A stretch of 64,000 nt of DNA from Corynebacterium yonathiae (GCF_022288805.1 NZ_JAKOPM010000010.1:25670-89669), one strand, 5' to 3'. Counted from the first letter of the stretch, positions 34,388-43,863 are shown. Translations and numbers: made by a program. Notes: generated by a model from the sequence alone, not told the origin.

Positions 34388-35599
34388 TTATGCGGCGACG
34401 GGGCGTGGCGGGATTTCGCGGAAGAACTCCTTGTTTTTCAGCATCGCGTAGATGACATTGCATCGGCGTCGTGCCAGGCAGATGACTGCTGCGTTGTGGC
34501 GTTTTCCTTCAGCGCGTTTGCGTTCGTAATACCGCCGTGACGGTTCGTGGCTGCGGATAACTGCGAATGCGGAGTAGAACAAGGCGTTTTTCAGTCGTTT
34601 ATTGCCTGACCGTGCCGGGAATTCACCTCTGATCGACGAACCGGATCGTCTAGTCACGGGTGCTATTCCAGCATAAGCAGCTAAGTGGCCAGCACTAGCG
34701 AAGTCGGAGCCATCACCGATCGCAAGAAGGATCTGCGCTGCGGTCTTGATGCCGACTCCGGGCATACTCATCAAGACCTCACAAAGAGGGAAATCAGCGA
34801 GCATCTCTTCAACCTGCTCAGCAATGGTGTTTCGTTGCTCTTTGAGGGCCTGGATGTTTGCAGCCAGTTGAGGAATTACTAACTCGGCGGCATCGCTTCC
34901 AGGCACGGTGACTGTTTGAGCTTTCAGCGCTGTAAAAATGTCGTCTACCAGCGGGGTGGGGTCTTTACGTGTGCGCTTGATCATCCAGTTCAACACTCGT
35001 TGGTATCCGGCTCTTTTTAGCCCCTGCGGTCCCTTGTAATGGATCAATAATTCCAGGATCGGCGTGCGAGTCAGGGTGCTACCAGCAAAAACTCGTTCCA
35101 GGCTGGGGTAGATCTGGGTGAGGACACTGCGAAGCCGATTGACAGTGCGAGTGCAATCGCGGGCGATGTCATCATCGAAGCCGGACAGCATCTTTAGGGC
35201 GGAGAGTACCTCATCATTGCGGTCGACGGCACGTAGCGTGTGGGGCATTGTGCGGGCGGTGTCGGCGATGATGAATGCGTCGCGTTTGTCTGTTTTTGCA
35301 CGTCCCGGATAGAGATCTGCAGCTTTGCGCATCGCAAGACCTGGCAGGTATCCGACTTCGCAACCGCAGTCCCGGGCTACAGCAATCGGTAGTGCGCCGA
35401 TGGTGTTGGGTTGGTCGACGATCACGAGCACGGTGCCAAGCTTCTGAAGCTGGTGAAAAACGCCTGCTAGTTCGGATTCGAGTTGAGGCAACGGTTTGTC
35501 GAAGACCTTGTTGCCATCACGGTCTAAGGCGCAGGCGTGGTGTTCAGATTTGCCGACGTCTAACCCAAGGAATATGTCGATGGAATGCTCCGGAGACAT
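34388..35599 (-). CDS. IS110-family DEDD transposase (copy 2)
   Basis: Identical 403-residue protein to the transposase at 30117, with the same DEDD N-terminal domain and Tnp_20 C-terminal domain. It is intact and in the same orientation. Identity of both copies implies recent duplication or ongoing sequence exchange. Confidence 0.95.
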   Translation of the reverse strand: MSPEHSIDIFLGLDVGKSEHHACALDRDGNKVFDKPLPQLESELAGVFHQLQKLGTVLVIVDQPNTIGALPIAVARDCGCEVGYLPGLAMRKAADLYPGRAKTDKRDAFIIADTARTMPHTLRAVDRNDEVLSALKMLSGFDDDIARDCTRTVNRLRSVLTQIYPSLERVFAGSTLTRTPILELLIHYKGPQGLKRAGYQRVLNWMIKRTRKDPTPLVDDIFTALKAQTVTVPGSDAAELVIPQLAANIQALKEQRNTIAEQVEEMLADFPLCEVLMSMPGVGIKTAAQILLAIGDGSDFASAGHLAAYAGIAPVTRRSGSSIRGEFPARSGNKRLKNALFYSAFAVIRSHEPSRRYYERKRAEGKRHNAAVICLARRRCNVIYAMLKNKEFFREIPPRPVAA

Positions 35600-35648
35600 G
35601 ATGAGCTCCTAGAAAACGAGATGGGTATGGCGTTGTTCCAGTCGCTGG

Positions 35649-35825
35649 TGTCATGACCTTCGTTGCAAGCACCCACGTTACAAAGAGACCTAGTTTAAAA
35701 CTGGCCGTGTCCCTATCAGCTGTCATCGAAAGTCCTGGCACCCGGCGGCAACACCCCCGGATTATGGAAACTACAGGGCAGGTAAGCCATACCGGGACCA
35801 GCGACTATCCCCATTATCGGGGACA
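35649..35825 (-). ncRNA. Candidate bridge RNA of IS110 copy 2
   Basis: Same sequence as the candidate RNA of copy 1 (offset 4271): 5' hairpin, target-type loop and donor-type loop. The putative right target guide GGUGUUG lies at 35755-35749 and is complementary to this copy's own flanking DNA (34259-34265 on the plus strand reads GGTGTTG). Extent is estimated from structure. Confidence 0.75.
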
Positions 35826-35855
35826 CTCACAAGGTAACGGGGAGAATCTGGCCTA

Positions 35856-35922
35856 CACCCTTGCCGCTCACCAAGACTAGGGGGAAGCGCCATTCAGGTG
35901 TTGCTGGTGAGCGCGAAGGGTG
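35856..35922. repeat. Dispersed palindromic repeat, copy c, adjacent to IS110 copy 2
   Basis: CACCCTTGCCGCTCACC (35856-35872) and GGTGAGCGCGAAGGGTG (35906-35922) are inverted with 33 bp between. The left arm begins 15 bases after IS copy 2. It lies in the promoter region of pcp. Confidence 0.7.
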
Positions 35923-35953
35923 GGAGGGCCCGGGGATCTGGAATACTGGCAGC

Positions 35954-36541
35954 ATGAAAATCCTCGTAACCGCATTCGACGCCTTCGGCGGAGAGAGCAT
36001 AAACCCCACGGAACGAACTCTTCAGCAACTACCGGATCGCATTGGAGACGCGGAGCTCATCAAGCTGGTGATCCCGACGAAGTTCGGGGAATCGCTGCGT
36101 CGGGCGATTGAGGCCGCGGAGGGTTCGGCGGTCGATGCAATTGTATGTTTGGGCCAGGCCGGTGGGCGGGCGCATATCACCCCAGAGCGGGTCGCGATTA
36201 ACGTTATGGATGCCGATATTCCTGATAATGCGGGTTATCAGCCGGTGAATGTACCGGTTGTGGAAGGCGGCCCGGCGGCATATTTCTCTACGCTGCCGGT
36301 AAAGGAAATGGTTGCGGCAATGGAGGATATTCCGGCGCGGTTGTCGAATACGGCTGGGACTTTCGTGTGTAACCAGCTGCTCTATGGTCTCTTGCATCAC
36401 TTCGCAGGGGCGAAGGTGCGCGCAGGATTTGTCCACGTCCCGTTCATTACAGAGCAGGAGAAAACGGATAAGCCCATGATGGAGCTGGCGGACATCGTTG
36501 GGGGGATTAAGCGGGCACTCTGGGCGGTGCAAGCTAGTTAG
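35954..36541 (+). CDS. pcp: Pyroglutamyl-peptidase I
   Basis: A 195-residue cytoplasmic cysteine peptidase that removes N-terminal pyroglutamate. It starts MKILVTAFDAFGGESINPTE. The Glu-containing region GQAGGRAHITPERVAINVMDADIPDN, the catalytic Cys in NTAGTFVCNQLLYGLLHH (near residue 140) and the catalytic His in AGFVHVPFITEQ (near residue 162) are all present. Length is slightly short of the usual 200-215. ATG 35954 chosen; the open frame extends upstream into repeat copy c without family similarity. Confidence 0.94.
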   Translation: MKILVTAFDAFGGESINPTERTLQQLPDRIGDAELIKLVIPTKFGESLRRAIEAAEGSAVDAIVCLGQAGGRAHITPERVAINVMDADIPDNAGYQPVNVPVVEGGPAAYFSTLPVKEMVAAMEDIPARLSNTAGTFVCNQLLYGLLHHFAGAKVRAGFVHVPFITEQEKTDKPMMELADIVGGIKRALWAVQAS

Positions 36542-36542
36542 G

Positions 36543-36565
36543 GTAGCCTTTGTGGCTTTTTTAAT
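36543..36565 (+). terminator. Possible weak terminator after pcp
   Basis: AGCC-TTTGT-GGCT followed by TTTTTTAAT, directly after the pcp stop. The stem is only four base pairs, so efficiency is doubtful. Confidence 0.4.
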
Positions 36566-36588
36566 CGGTGAAATATAGATTAAAGGAC

Positions 36589-39500
36589 ATGTCTCGCTTT
36601 AGCCCTCTCAACTGGCCGGTTGTGCGCCAGCTGCGCAGTGGCGATCCCTTCGGAAGGGACGTCAATACGCAGTCTCAAAAGAGTAAAGATAAGCATGGGC
36701 GCACCGTGGAAGCGGACCGCGTAGTGCAGTCGGTGTGCCCGTACTGCGCGGTTGGTTGCTCGCAGCGCGTATATGTCAAAGATGACCGCGTCATTCAGGT
36801 GGAGGGCGATCCGGATTCGCCCATTTCTCGTGGACGCCTGTGCCCGAAGGGATCTGCGTCGGAGCAGTTGATTAACTCCGCTACGCGCCTTACCAAGATT
36901 AAGTATCGTGCGCCGTACTCGACGGAGTGGCAGGATCTTGATGAAGATACCGCGATGGAGATGATTGCGGATCGTTTCTTGGAAGCCCGCCGGAACGGTT
37001 GGCAGGATGTGGACGATGAAGGTCGCACGCTCAACCGCACGATGGGCATTGCCGGTTTGGGCGGTGCGACCTTAGATAATGAGGAAAATTACCTCATCAA
37101 GAAGCTTTTTACCGCCGCTGGTGCGATTCAGCTCGAGAACCAGGCGCGTATATGACACTCCGCCACTGTTCCTAGTCTAGGAACTTCGTTTGGCCGCGGC
37201 GGCGCAACCCAACCGCTGCAGGATATGGCGAATGCGGACTGCATCGTCATTGAGGGTTCTAATATGGCCGAGTGCCATCCCGTGGGGTTCCAGTGGGTGG
37301 TGGAAGCCAAGAAGCGTGGTGCCCGCATCATTCACGTGGATCCGCGTTATACGCGCACGTCTGCCTTTGCGAATCGCCACATTGGCATTCGCGGCGGTAC
37401 GGATGTGGTGCTTTTGGGCGCAGTCATTAACTACCTGCTGGACAATGACCTGTATTTCCATGACTACGTGGTGGCGTATACCAATGCGCCGATGATCATT
37501 TCGGAGGACTACCAGGACACCGAAGATCTGGACGGTCTGTTCTCTGGTTATGATCCAGAGACCGGTAAGTACGTCACGGATTCGTGGCAATACGTGCAGA
37601 AGCCGGAGGGTGCGTCGTGGAATGTGGAACGCGATGAGACGCTAGAGCATCCGAATTCGGTCTTCCAGATTCTCAAGCGGCACTACGCGCGCTATACGCC
37701 TGAGGTAGTGGAGGAGACCTGCGGTATTGCGCAGGAGGACTTCTATTACCTAGCGGAGTCGATCGCGCGGAATTCCACGCCGGATCGCACCACCTGCTTT
37801 GCTTATGCGTTGGGCTTTACCCAGCACACTCTGGGTGCGCAGTTTATTCGTACCGCGGCCATCTTGCAGCTGCTCACCGGCAATGTGGGTCGCCCAGGTT
37901 CGGGCATTATGGCGCTGCGCGGCCACGCCTCAATTCAGGGTTCTACCGATATCCCGACTCTGTTCCACTCCTTGCCGGGATATTTGCCGATGCCGAGCGT
38001 CGACAAGCAAAGCTGGCCAGAGTTCGTTGATGGAATCCGTAATGAGTCGCAGAAGGGCTTTTGGCAGATCGGTGAGAACTATGCGGTCTCGCTGATGAAG
38101 TCCTACTGGGGCGATGCAGCCACCAAGGACAACGGATGGGGCTATGACCTCATGCCGCGCATTTCTGGTGCGCATTCGACCTATGAAACGCTCATGGCCA
38201 TGCTGGATGAGCAGGTGGAAGGCTACTTTGTCTTTGGCCAGAACCCGGCCGTGGCGCAGTCCAACGGCGGTATGCAGCGCCGCGGCTTGGCGGCGCTGAA
38301 GTGGCTGGTCGTACGCGATTTCCAGGAGATTGAGACCGCCTCCTTCTGGAAGGATTCGCCGGAGATTAAAAACGGCGAGCTTAAGACCGAAGACATCGGC
38401 ACTGAGGTCTTCTTGATGCCGGCGGCCACCCACGTGGAAAAGGCGGGAACCTTTACCCAGACGCAGCGCATGCTGCAATGGCGTTTCCAGGCAGCACCGC
38501 CGCCAGGCGATGCGAAAAGTGACCTGTGGTTCTTCTACCAACTGGGCAAAAAGATCAAGGAGCGCCTGCGCGATTCCACCGATCCACGAGATCTGCCTTT
38601 GCAAAAGGTCACGTGGGACTATGTGGAAACCGAGGAAGGTGAGCCGAATTCTGAGGACGTCCTCAAGGAGATCAACGGCTACTACCTAGAGGGCCCGAAG
38701 AAGGGCGAGCTTTTGCCTGCCTTCGTGGAGATGAAGAACGATGGCAGTACCTCCGGTGGTTGCTGGATCTACACCGGCGTGTTTAAGGACGGCATTAATC
38801 ATTCCGCGCGCAAGGTTCCGGGTTCGGAACAAAACGAGGTAGCTCCCGAGTGGGGTTGGGTATGGCCGGCCAACCGCCGCTTGCTCTACAACCGTGCTTC
38901 GGCGAAGCCGGACGGCACTCCGTGGTCGGAGCGCAAGAAGTATGTGTGGTGGGACGCCGACCAGGGTAAATGGGTTGGCGATGACGTGCCGGACTTCCCG
39001 GCTACCAAGTCCCCGGACTACAAGGCTCCGATCGACGCCGTGGGCCCGGATGCCCTCGACGGCACGGATGCCTTCATCATGCAGGCGGATGGCCGCGGTT
39101 GGCTCTTTGCGCCGACCGGGCTTTCCGACGGCCCATTGCCCACCCACTATGAGCCGCACGAGTCCCCGGTGCACAACGTGCTGTACAAGCAACAGCAATC
39201 GCCGACGCGCCTGACCATTAAGCGCCCAGACAACCTGTCGCGCCCAGAACCTGGTGAGCCGGGTTCAGAGGTGTTCCCGTTTGTCTTTTCCACCTATCGT
39301 CTCACCGAGATGTATACCTCGGGTGCGATGTCGCGCCGCCTGCCGTACCTGGCGGAGTTGCAGCCGGGCCTATTCTGCGAGGTCGATAAGGCCTTGGCAG
39401 AAAAGCGTGGCTTGGAAAACGGCAAGTGGGCCACGATCATCTCGCCCCGTGGCGTCATTGAGGCGCAGGTCTTGGTCACTGACCGTATGCAAATGATGAA

Positions 39501-39855
39501 GATCAATGGTGAGGAGTTCCACCAGATCGGCTTGCCGTATCACTATGGCGAGTCCGATTCCACGGCCGTTGCAGGCGATGGCGCCAATGATCTGCTGGGC
39601 CTTACATTGGAGCCGAACGTATTCATCCAGAATTCCAAGATCGGCGCTTGCGATATCCAGCCGGGGCGTCGCCCGCGCGGTGAAGCCCGTGTAGAGATGC
39701 TCAAGGAGTATCAGAAGCGCGCGCACCTGAACCTGGATTCCGGTAATGATCTGCTCACCGTGGATGATTCCTTTACCTATAACCCAGAGCCGCAGCAGCC
39801 CGCGGACGCGGATGAGCACGGCGAGAAGGGCGAGGAAAGCGAAGAAGGTAAGTAA
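36589..39855 (+). CDS. Formate dehydrogenase alpha subunit, selenocysteine-containing (FDH-N type)
   Basis: Molybdopterin enzyme (1088 residues) oxidising formate to CO2. The N-terminal [4Fe-4S] site is CPYCAVGC with a distal Cys in RLCPKGS. The frame runs through a TGA at 37153-37155 (residue 189) in ENQARI-U-HSATVPSLGTSFGRGG, exactly where FDH-N enzymes carry selenocysteine; protein similarity continues without a break. Further features are GRPGSGIMALRGHASIQG and a C-terminal molydopterin-binding domain. A bSECIS-like hairpin follows the TGA, and selD, tRNA-Sec, selA and selB lie just downstream. I saw no Tat signal, so it may face the cytoplasm. Start ATG 36589 preferred; GTG 36568 is possible. 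Confidence 0.93.
37153..37184 (+). promoter_or_regulatory. Selenocysteine UGA codon with bSECIS-like hairpin
   Basis: TGA at 37153-37155 is followed 12 nt later by GTTCCTA (37168-37174), triloop GTC, and TAGGAAC (37178-37184): a 7-bp perfect stem. E. coli fdhF has its apical SECIS stem-loop, with a GU-containing loop, at a similar distance from the UGA. SelB should bind this loop while carrying Sec-tRNA. Confidence 0.82.
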
Positions 39856-40914
39856 ATGACAAATCTTCTGACCGAAAACGCGAGCCGGCACGGCTATGAC
39901 AAGTACCGCCGCATGGCCTTTTTCACCGACACTTCCGTGTGTATCGGGTGTAAGGCCTGCGAGGTGGCGTGTAAGGAGTGGAACCGCAACCCGGTAGAAG
40001 GCTATGACGTCACGGGTGATTCCTATGACAACACCGGCGCACTGGGCGCAAATACCTGGCGCCACGTGGCCTTTGTGGAGCAAAACAATGACCGCATCGA
40101 GCAGGCCCGCGAGGAGGGAAAGAATCTCATTTCCCTGGGTATGCCTTCGGTAGGGGCGCAGGCCCCAGAGGTTGATACCACCCCGCCGGATACGGATACG
40201 TTCCGGTGGCTCATGTCCTCGGACGTGTGTAAGCACTGCACGCATGCAGGCTGCTTGGACGTGTGTCCTACCGGCGCGCTGTTCCGCACCGAGTTTGGCA
40301 CCGTTGTGGTCCAGGATGATGTGTGCAATGGCTGCGGCACCTGCGTGGCCGGCTGCCCGTTTGGCGTCATCGAGCGCCGCGATGACGGCGGTGTGGCGCT
40401 GAAGTATGACAAGACGGCCACGGTGGATTACGTGGATAATTCCCATGCCGGTGTCAACGTGTTGAAAAAACTCAAGCAACTTGCCCCGCAGGGCCCGGAC
40501 CATACGCCGGGCGAGGCGATGCCGATCAAGAACTTGGGCGTGGCCCAGAAGTGCACTATGTGCTACGACCGCCTGAAGCAGGGCGAACAGCCAGCATGTT
40601 CTAAGACCTGCCCGACCGATTCCATCCAGTTCGGCCCGTACGAGGAGATGGTGGCCGCAGCCAAGGCACGCGTGCGCGTATTGCACGAGCAAGGCCTTAC
40701 TGAGGCCCGCCTTTACGGTGCCAACCAGGACGATGGTGTGGGCGGAACCGGCTCCATCTTCCTGCTTTTGGATTCACCTGAGGTCTACGGTTTGCCGCCG
40801 GACCCGCGCGTGCCGACGGCCGATTTGCCGCAGATGTATAAGACCGCAGCCAAGGCTATCGGTGGCATGGCGCTTGCCGTGGCTGGTTCCTTCCTGATTG
40901 GGGGACGCAAATGA
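39856..40914 (+). CDS. Formate dehydrogenase iron-sulfur (beta) subunit
   Basis: A 352-residue electron-transfer subunit with four Cys-rich groups for up to four [4Fe-4S] clusters: CIGCKACEVACKEW (residue 32), CKHCTHAGCLDVCPTGAL, CNGCGTCVAGCPFG and CTMCYDRLKQ with PACSKTCPTDS. A C-terminal hydrophobic helix (AIGGMALAVAGSFLIGG) could anchor it to the membrane. The start follows the alpha-subunit stop directly, and the end overlaps the next gene by four bases (ATGA), so the three form an operon. It passes electrons from the alpha subunit toward the membrane subunit. Confidence 0.95.
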   Translation: MTNLLTENASRHGYDKYRRMAFFTDTSVCIGCKACEVACKEWNRNPVEGYDVTGDSYDNTGALGANTWRHVAFVEQNNDRIEQAREEGKNLISLGMPSVGAQAPEVDTTPPDTDTFRWLMSSDVCKHCTHAGCLDVCPTGALFRTEFGTVVVQDDVCNGCGTCVAGCPFGVIERRDDGGVALKYDKTATVDYVDNSHAGVNVLKKLKQLAPQGPDHTPGEAMPIKNLGVAQKCTMCYDRLKQGEQPACSKTCPTDSIQFGPYEEMVAAAKARVRVLHEQGLTEARLYGANQDDGVGGTGSIFLLLDSPEVYGLPPDPRVPTADLPQMYKTAAKAIGGMALAVAGSFLIGGRK

Positions 40915-42026
40915 GCAATTTTGATGAGTACCGCCCGCCACAGCCGGAGCGCCACAATCGCTACCGGAAGTTCGACGGTACGAAGCCGAAGAAGAAGCGG
41001 AAGCGTCCAGGCGCGGGTGCGCAGGACGGCTCCAAAGAGGAGCGCATGGCGCAGGACTTCGAGTTCTCGTCTTACTATGGCCGACCAGTGGTCAAGGCCC
41101 CGCCGTGGGAATGGCCTATCGGCGCCTACCTCTTCTTGGGCGGCGTGAGCGGTGGCTCGGGGCTCTTGGCCGCTGGCGCACAGGCCGTGGGCAATGCGCC
41201 GCTGCGTCGTACCACGCGCCTTTCTGCCTTTGGCGCGGCGGCCGTGGGATCGGTCTTTTTGATTCTGGATTTGGGCCGCCCGGAACGCGCATTGAACATG
41301 TTCCGCGTCTTCAAGGTGACCTCGCCAATGTCCATGGGCTCGTGGATTTTGTCGGGCTTTGCCAGCGCGGCTGCGCTGCCTGCCGCCGCGGAAGTAGATG
41401 CGGCGACTGGCCACAAGCTGCCGCTGCCGAAGTTTGTGCGTACGGTGCTTAAGAAGTCGGCCGGGCCGGCGGGCGCGGTCACGGGCGTGCTTGGCGGCCC
41501 GCTAGCGGGCTATACCGCGGTATTGCTGTCCAATACCTCGAACCCGGTGTGGAATGACATGAAAAAGCACCTGCCGTATGTTTTCGTTTCCTCGGCGGGT
41601 GCGGCGTCGTCAGGCCTGGCTATGGTGACCACTCCGGTCGAGCACGCGGGACCGGCCCGTGTGTTGGGTATGGCCGCGGCGGCCAGCGATCTGGCAGCGA
41701 CCAAGGTGCTTGAGGAAGGCATGGAGCCAGAACCGCGCGAGGCTCTGCACGAGGGAAAGCCAGGCACGCTGATGAAGGCCTCGGAATACTTCATCGCGGC
41801 CGGTGGTGTCGGTAGTGCAGTGGCTGCGGTGACGAAGTCGCGGGCAGTCTCTGTGGCTGCGGGGATATCGCTCCTGGCAGGCTCGGCGTGCACGCGTTTT
41901 GGCGTGCTCAACGCGGGTCTACAAGCAGTGAAGAATCCGGAGACTACCATCGGGCCGCAAAAGCGCCGGGCGGAAAGGCGCCGGCGCGGGCAGGGCCTCG
42001 ACCACGATGTGGTGAGCCCGGACTAG
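40911..42026 (+). CDS. NrfD/PsrC-like membrane subunit of the formate dehydrogenase
   Basis: A 371-residue integral membrane protein. A basic, hydrophilic N-terminus of about 60 residues is followed by WEWPIGAYLFLGGVSGGSGLLAAG, a typical NrfD first helix, then FLILDLGRPERALNMFRVFKVTSPMSMGSWIL, the conserved NrfD loop, and further helices. NrfD-type subunits connect quinones to periplasmic or cytoplasmic redox modules and replace the cytochrome b of E. coli FDH-N. Its place after the beta subunit, with an ATGA overlap, supports a three-subunit formate:quinone oxidoreductase. Confidence 0.88.
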   Translation: MSNFDEYRPPQPERHNRYRKFDGTKPKKKRKRPGAGAQDGSKEERMAQDFEFSSYYGRPVVKAPPWEWPIGAYLFLGGVSGGSGLLAAGAQAVGNAPLRRTTRLSAFGAAAVGSVFLILDLGRPERALNMFRVFKVTSPMSMGSWILSGFASAAALPAAAEVDAATGHKLPLPKFVRTVLKKSAGPAGAVTGVLGGPLAGYTAVLLSNTSNPVWNDMKKHLPYVFVSSAGAASSGLAMVTTPVEHAGPARVLGMAAAASDLAATKVLEEGMEPEPREALHEGKPGTLMKASEYFIAAGGVGSAVAAVTKSRAVSVAAGISLLAGSACTRFGVLNAGLQAVKNPETTIGPQKRRAERRRRGQGLDHDVVSPD

Positions 42027-42613
42027 TCCAGGTCCTGCAGGGCGGGGGCGAGCTCCGCGCCGATGTCTTCCATGCGTTGTTGCTCGGCTGCGGAGTCGCG
42101 GCCATCACGGTGGAGGTAGTAGTTCAGCGCCACATCGCCCACGGTGGTCACGCAGGTGGTAGATACCGAATCCTTCACCGGCCAAGCGCTGCAATAAAAG
42201 TGCCGGTCAGCGGAGGTGAATTCGAAGGGGGAGTAGTCATTGGCGGGGCGCTGCTGGGCGGCGTTTTTGGCATCGAGATCGTCGTGCAGTAGCTCTAGGT
42301 AGCGCTGCGCTGCCTCATTGGGGTCATCGGGGCAAACAGGTGCGCCCTCGGCCTCATACTTCGTCCCCAGCAGGCTGACCTGCTCTTTATCCTCTGCGCG
42401 GTAGAGCGCGGAAAAGGAATGATCATCGTTTTCAGCTGACTGGGGGTCGAGCTTAGCTTCACCGAGCGAATCCGGCAGGGCCTCGCGCACCGCGGCGGGA
42501 TCGACTGGGGAGCACTCGCTTGTCGATGCCTGCTCGGACGAGCACCCCACCAGCCCCGCCGCGGCAAGGGTGGTGGAGGAAAGGGCGAGGAGAAGAGGGA
42601 CCTGTCGCTGCAT
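42023..42613 (-). CDS. Lipoprotein of unknown function downstream of selD
   Basis: A 196-residue protein with a lipoprotein signal (MQRQVPLLLALSSTTLAAAGLVGC, lipobox LVGC). The mature part has several Cys (SECSP, APVCPDD, HFYCSAWPV, STTCVTT) that may form disulfides. ATG 42613 begins one base after the selD stop, so the two are translationally coupled. I do not recognise the family. A link to selenium or formate metabolism is suggested only by position. The 3' end overlaps the convergent membrane-subunit gene by four bases. Confidence 0.72.
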   Translation of the reverse strand: MQRQVPLLLALSSTTLAAAGLVGCSSEQASTSECSPVDPAAVREALPDSLGEAKLDPQSAENDDHSFSALYRAEDKEQVSLLGTKYEAEGAPVCPDDPNEAAQRYLELLHDDLDAKNAAQQRPANDYSPFEFTSADRHFYCSAWPVKDSVSTTCVTTVGDVALNYYLHRDGRDSAAEQQRMEDIGAELAPALQDLD

Positions 42614-42614
42614 C

Positions 42615-43598
42615 TTAGACCTTGATATAGGCATCGCCGGTGCGCTCGGTGGTATGGCCGATGACGGGGTAGCCGGGGACCTCGCCGATGAGGAGGAGAC
42701 CGCCGGAAGTTTGGGCGTCGGCAAGCAGCACCAGCTCTTCCTCGTTCAAGGAGGTATCGAGGTGTGGGCGCACCCAGTCGAGATTGCGGCGGGAGCCGCC
42801 GGGGATGAAGCCCTCCGCCAGCGCCTCCTTTGCGCCTTCGACGGTGGGCACGGCGGAAAAGTCGAGCTCCGCGGCGATGCCGGAGGCCCGGCACATCTTG
42901 TATAGGTGGCCGAGCAACCCGAAGCCGGTGACGTCCGTGGCAGCACGCACGCCCGCCTCCACCGCGGTGCGGGCGGCCTCACGGTTCAAGGTGGTCATGG
43001 AATCGACCGCGGCCTGGGAGACCTCGCCGGTGGCCTTGTGCTTGTTGTTGAGGATGCCTACGCCAATGGGCTTGGTTAGGGTGATGGGCAGGCCAGGTTC
43101 GGCGGCGTCATTGCGCATGAGCTTGTCGGGGGCGACGATACCGGTGGCGGCCATGCCATAGAGCGGTTCGGGGGCGGTAATTGAATGGCCGCCGGTAACG
43201 GAGATGCCGGCCTCGGTGGCTATATCCATGCCGCCGCGCAGAACCTCACGCAGCACATCCAGGCCCAGCTTTTCATTGGGCCAGCCCACCAGGTTAATGG
43301 CGGTAACCGGGGTGCCACCCATGGCATAGACATCAGACAGCGCATTGGCGGCAGCCACTCGCCCCCAATCGTAGGGGTCATTGAGCATGGGGGTGAAAAA
43401 ATCCGCGGTGGAAATTACCGCTAGACCGTCCTGAATTTTGACGGCCGCGGCGTCGTCGCCATCGTCCAAGCCGACCAGCACGTTAGGGGCGGCCTTGCCT
43501 ATCAGGCCCTCGACGGCAGACTCAAGTTGGCCAGCGGGAATCTTGCAGGCGCAACCGCCGCCTGCGGCGAAAGAGGTGAGTTTAATATCTTCGGTCAT
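42615..43598 (-). CDS. selD: Selenide, water dikinase (selenophosphate synthetase)
   Basis: Makes selenophosphate from selenide and ATP, the selenium donor for SelA. The 327-residue protein has the N-terminal active-site segment AAGGGCACKIPAG, with Cys rather than selenocysteine at the catalytic position. It also has VGLDDGDDAAAVKI, the ATP/Mg-binding DVYAMGGTPVTAINLVGWP, GGHSITAPEPLYG, and ATDVTGFGLLGHLYKM. Complete length. Divergent from tRNA-Sec/selAB with about 170 bp between. Confidence 0.96.
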   Translation of the reverse strand: MTEDIKLTSFAAGGGCACKIPAGQLESAVEGLIGKAAPNVLVGLDDGDDAAAVKIQDGLAVISTADFFTPMLNDPYDWGRVAAANALSDVYAMGGTPVTAINLVGWPNEKLGLDVLREVLRGGMDIATEAGISVTGGHSITAPEPLYGMAATGIVAPDKLMRNDAAEPGLPITLTKPIGVGILNNKHKATGEVSQAAVDSMTTLNREAARTAVEAGVRAATDVTGFGLLGHLYKMCRASGIAAELDFSAVPTVEGAKEALAEGFIPGGSRRNLDWVRPHLDTSLNEEELVLLADAQTSGGLLLIGEVPGYPVIGHTTERTGDAYIKV

Positions 43599-43680
43599 AT
43601 CGCCATTTTACTCATCCCGAGGAACTATTTGGCTGCACAGCAACGTAGGGAACCTGTGTGTGGCGATAGGACATAGGGCG

Positions 43681-43698
43681 CCGAGGTTTCCACCTCGG
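43681..43698. other. Hairpin in the selD / tRNA-Sec divergent promoter region
   Basis: CCGAGG, loop TTTCCA, CCTCGG. It lies in the 170-bp gap that must hold both promoters. A possible -10 element TAAGGT sits at 43755-43760, which would place the start of the tRNA-Sec transcript within a few bases of the mature 5' end. No convincing -35 box is seen. Confidence 0.4.
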
Positions 43699-43768
43699 AG
43701 CGGCATGGTGGATGTATTGCGTGACAGGTGTGCCGGCACCGGGGAATGCCCGTGTAAGGTGAGCACAC

Positions 43769-43863
43769 GGAGGCGTACGTGTCCTGGTGGGCGCCCCGGT
43801 CTTCAAAACCGGTGAGGCCGAGTATCTCGGTCTGGCAGGTTCGATTCCTGTCCGTCTCCGCCA
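43769..43863 (+). tRNA. selC: tRNA-Sec (UCA anticodon)
   Basis: A 95-nt tRNA with an encoded CCA end. Acceptor GGAGGCG pairs with CGTCTCC (7 bp, with an eighth position T/C mismatch), discriminator G. The anticodon stem is CCGGT...ACCGG, with anticodon TCA at 43803-43805. There is a long variable arm (GAGGCCGAGTATCTCGGTCT), and the T arm is GCAGG-TTCGATT-CCTGT. The extended D region and variable arm are typical of tRNA-Sec. It ends 10 nt before the selA ribosome-binding site, so tRNA and selAB may be one primary transcript. Confidence 0.94.

Larger units (their letters stand above)
34265..35841 (-). mobile_element. IS110-family insertion sequence, copy 2
   Basis: Same sequence and orientation as copy 1, offset by 4271 bp. 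Its transposase-3' end lies 19 bp upstream of the MntR-like operator and 74 bp upstream of the ATPase start. With copy 1 it brackets the manganese operon. The flank on this side reads, on the transposase strand, CCCCCAACACC, whose CAACACC is complementary to GGUGUUG in the element's candidate bridge RNA. Confidence 0.92.

Noticed and set aside
36568..37155. A short formate dehydrogenase fragment ending at TGA, followed by a second gene from 37225
   Set aside because: The frame is the same on both sides and similarity continues through the TGA at the known selenocysteine position. It is one selenoprotein gene, not a pseudogene or two genes.
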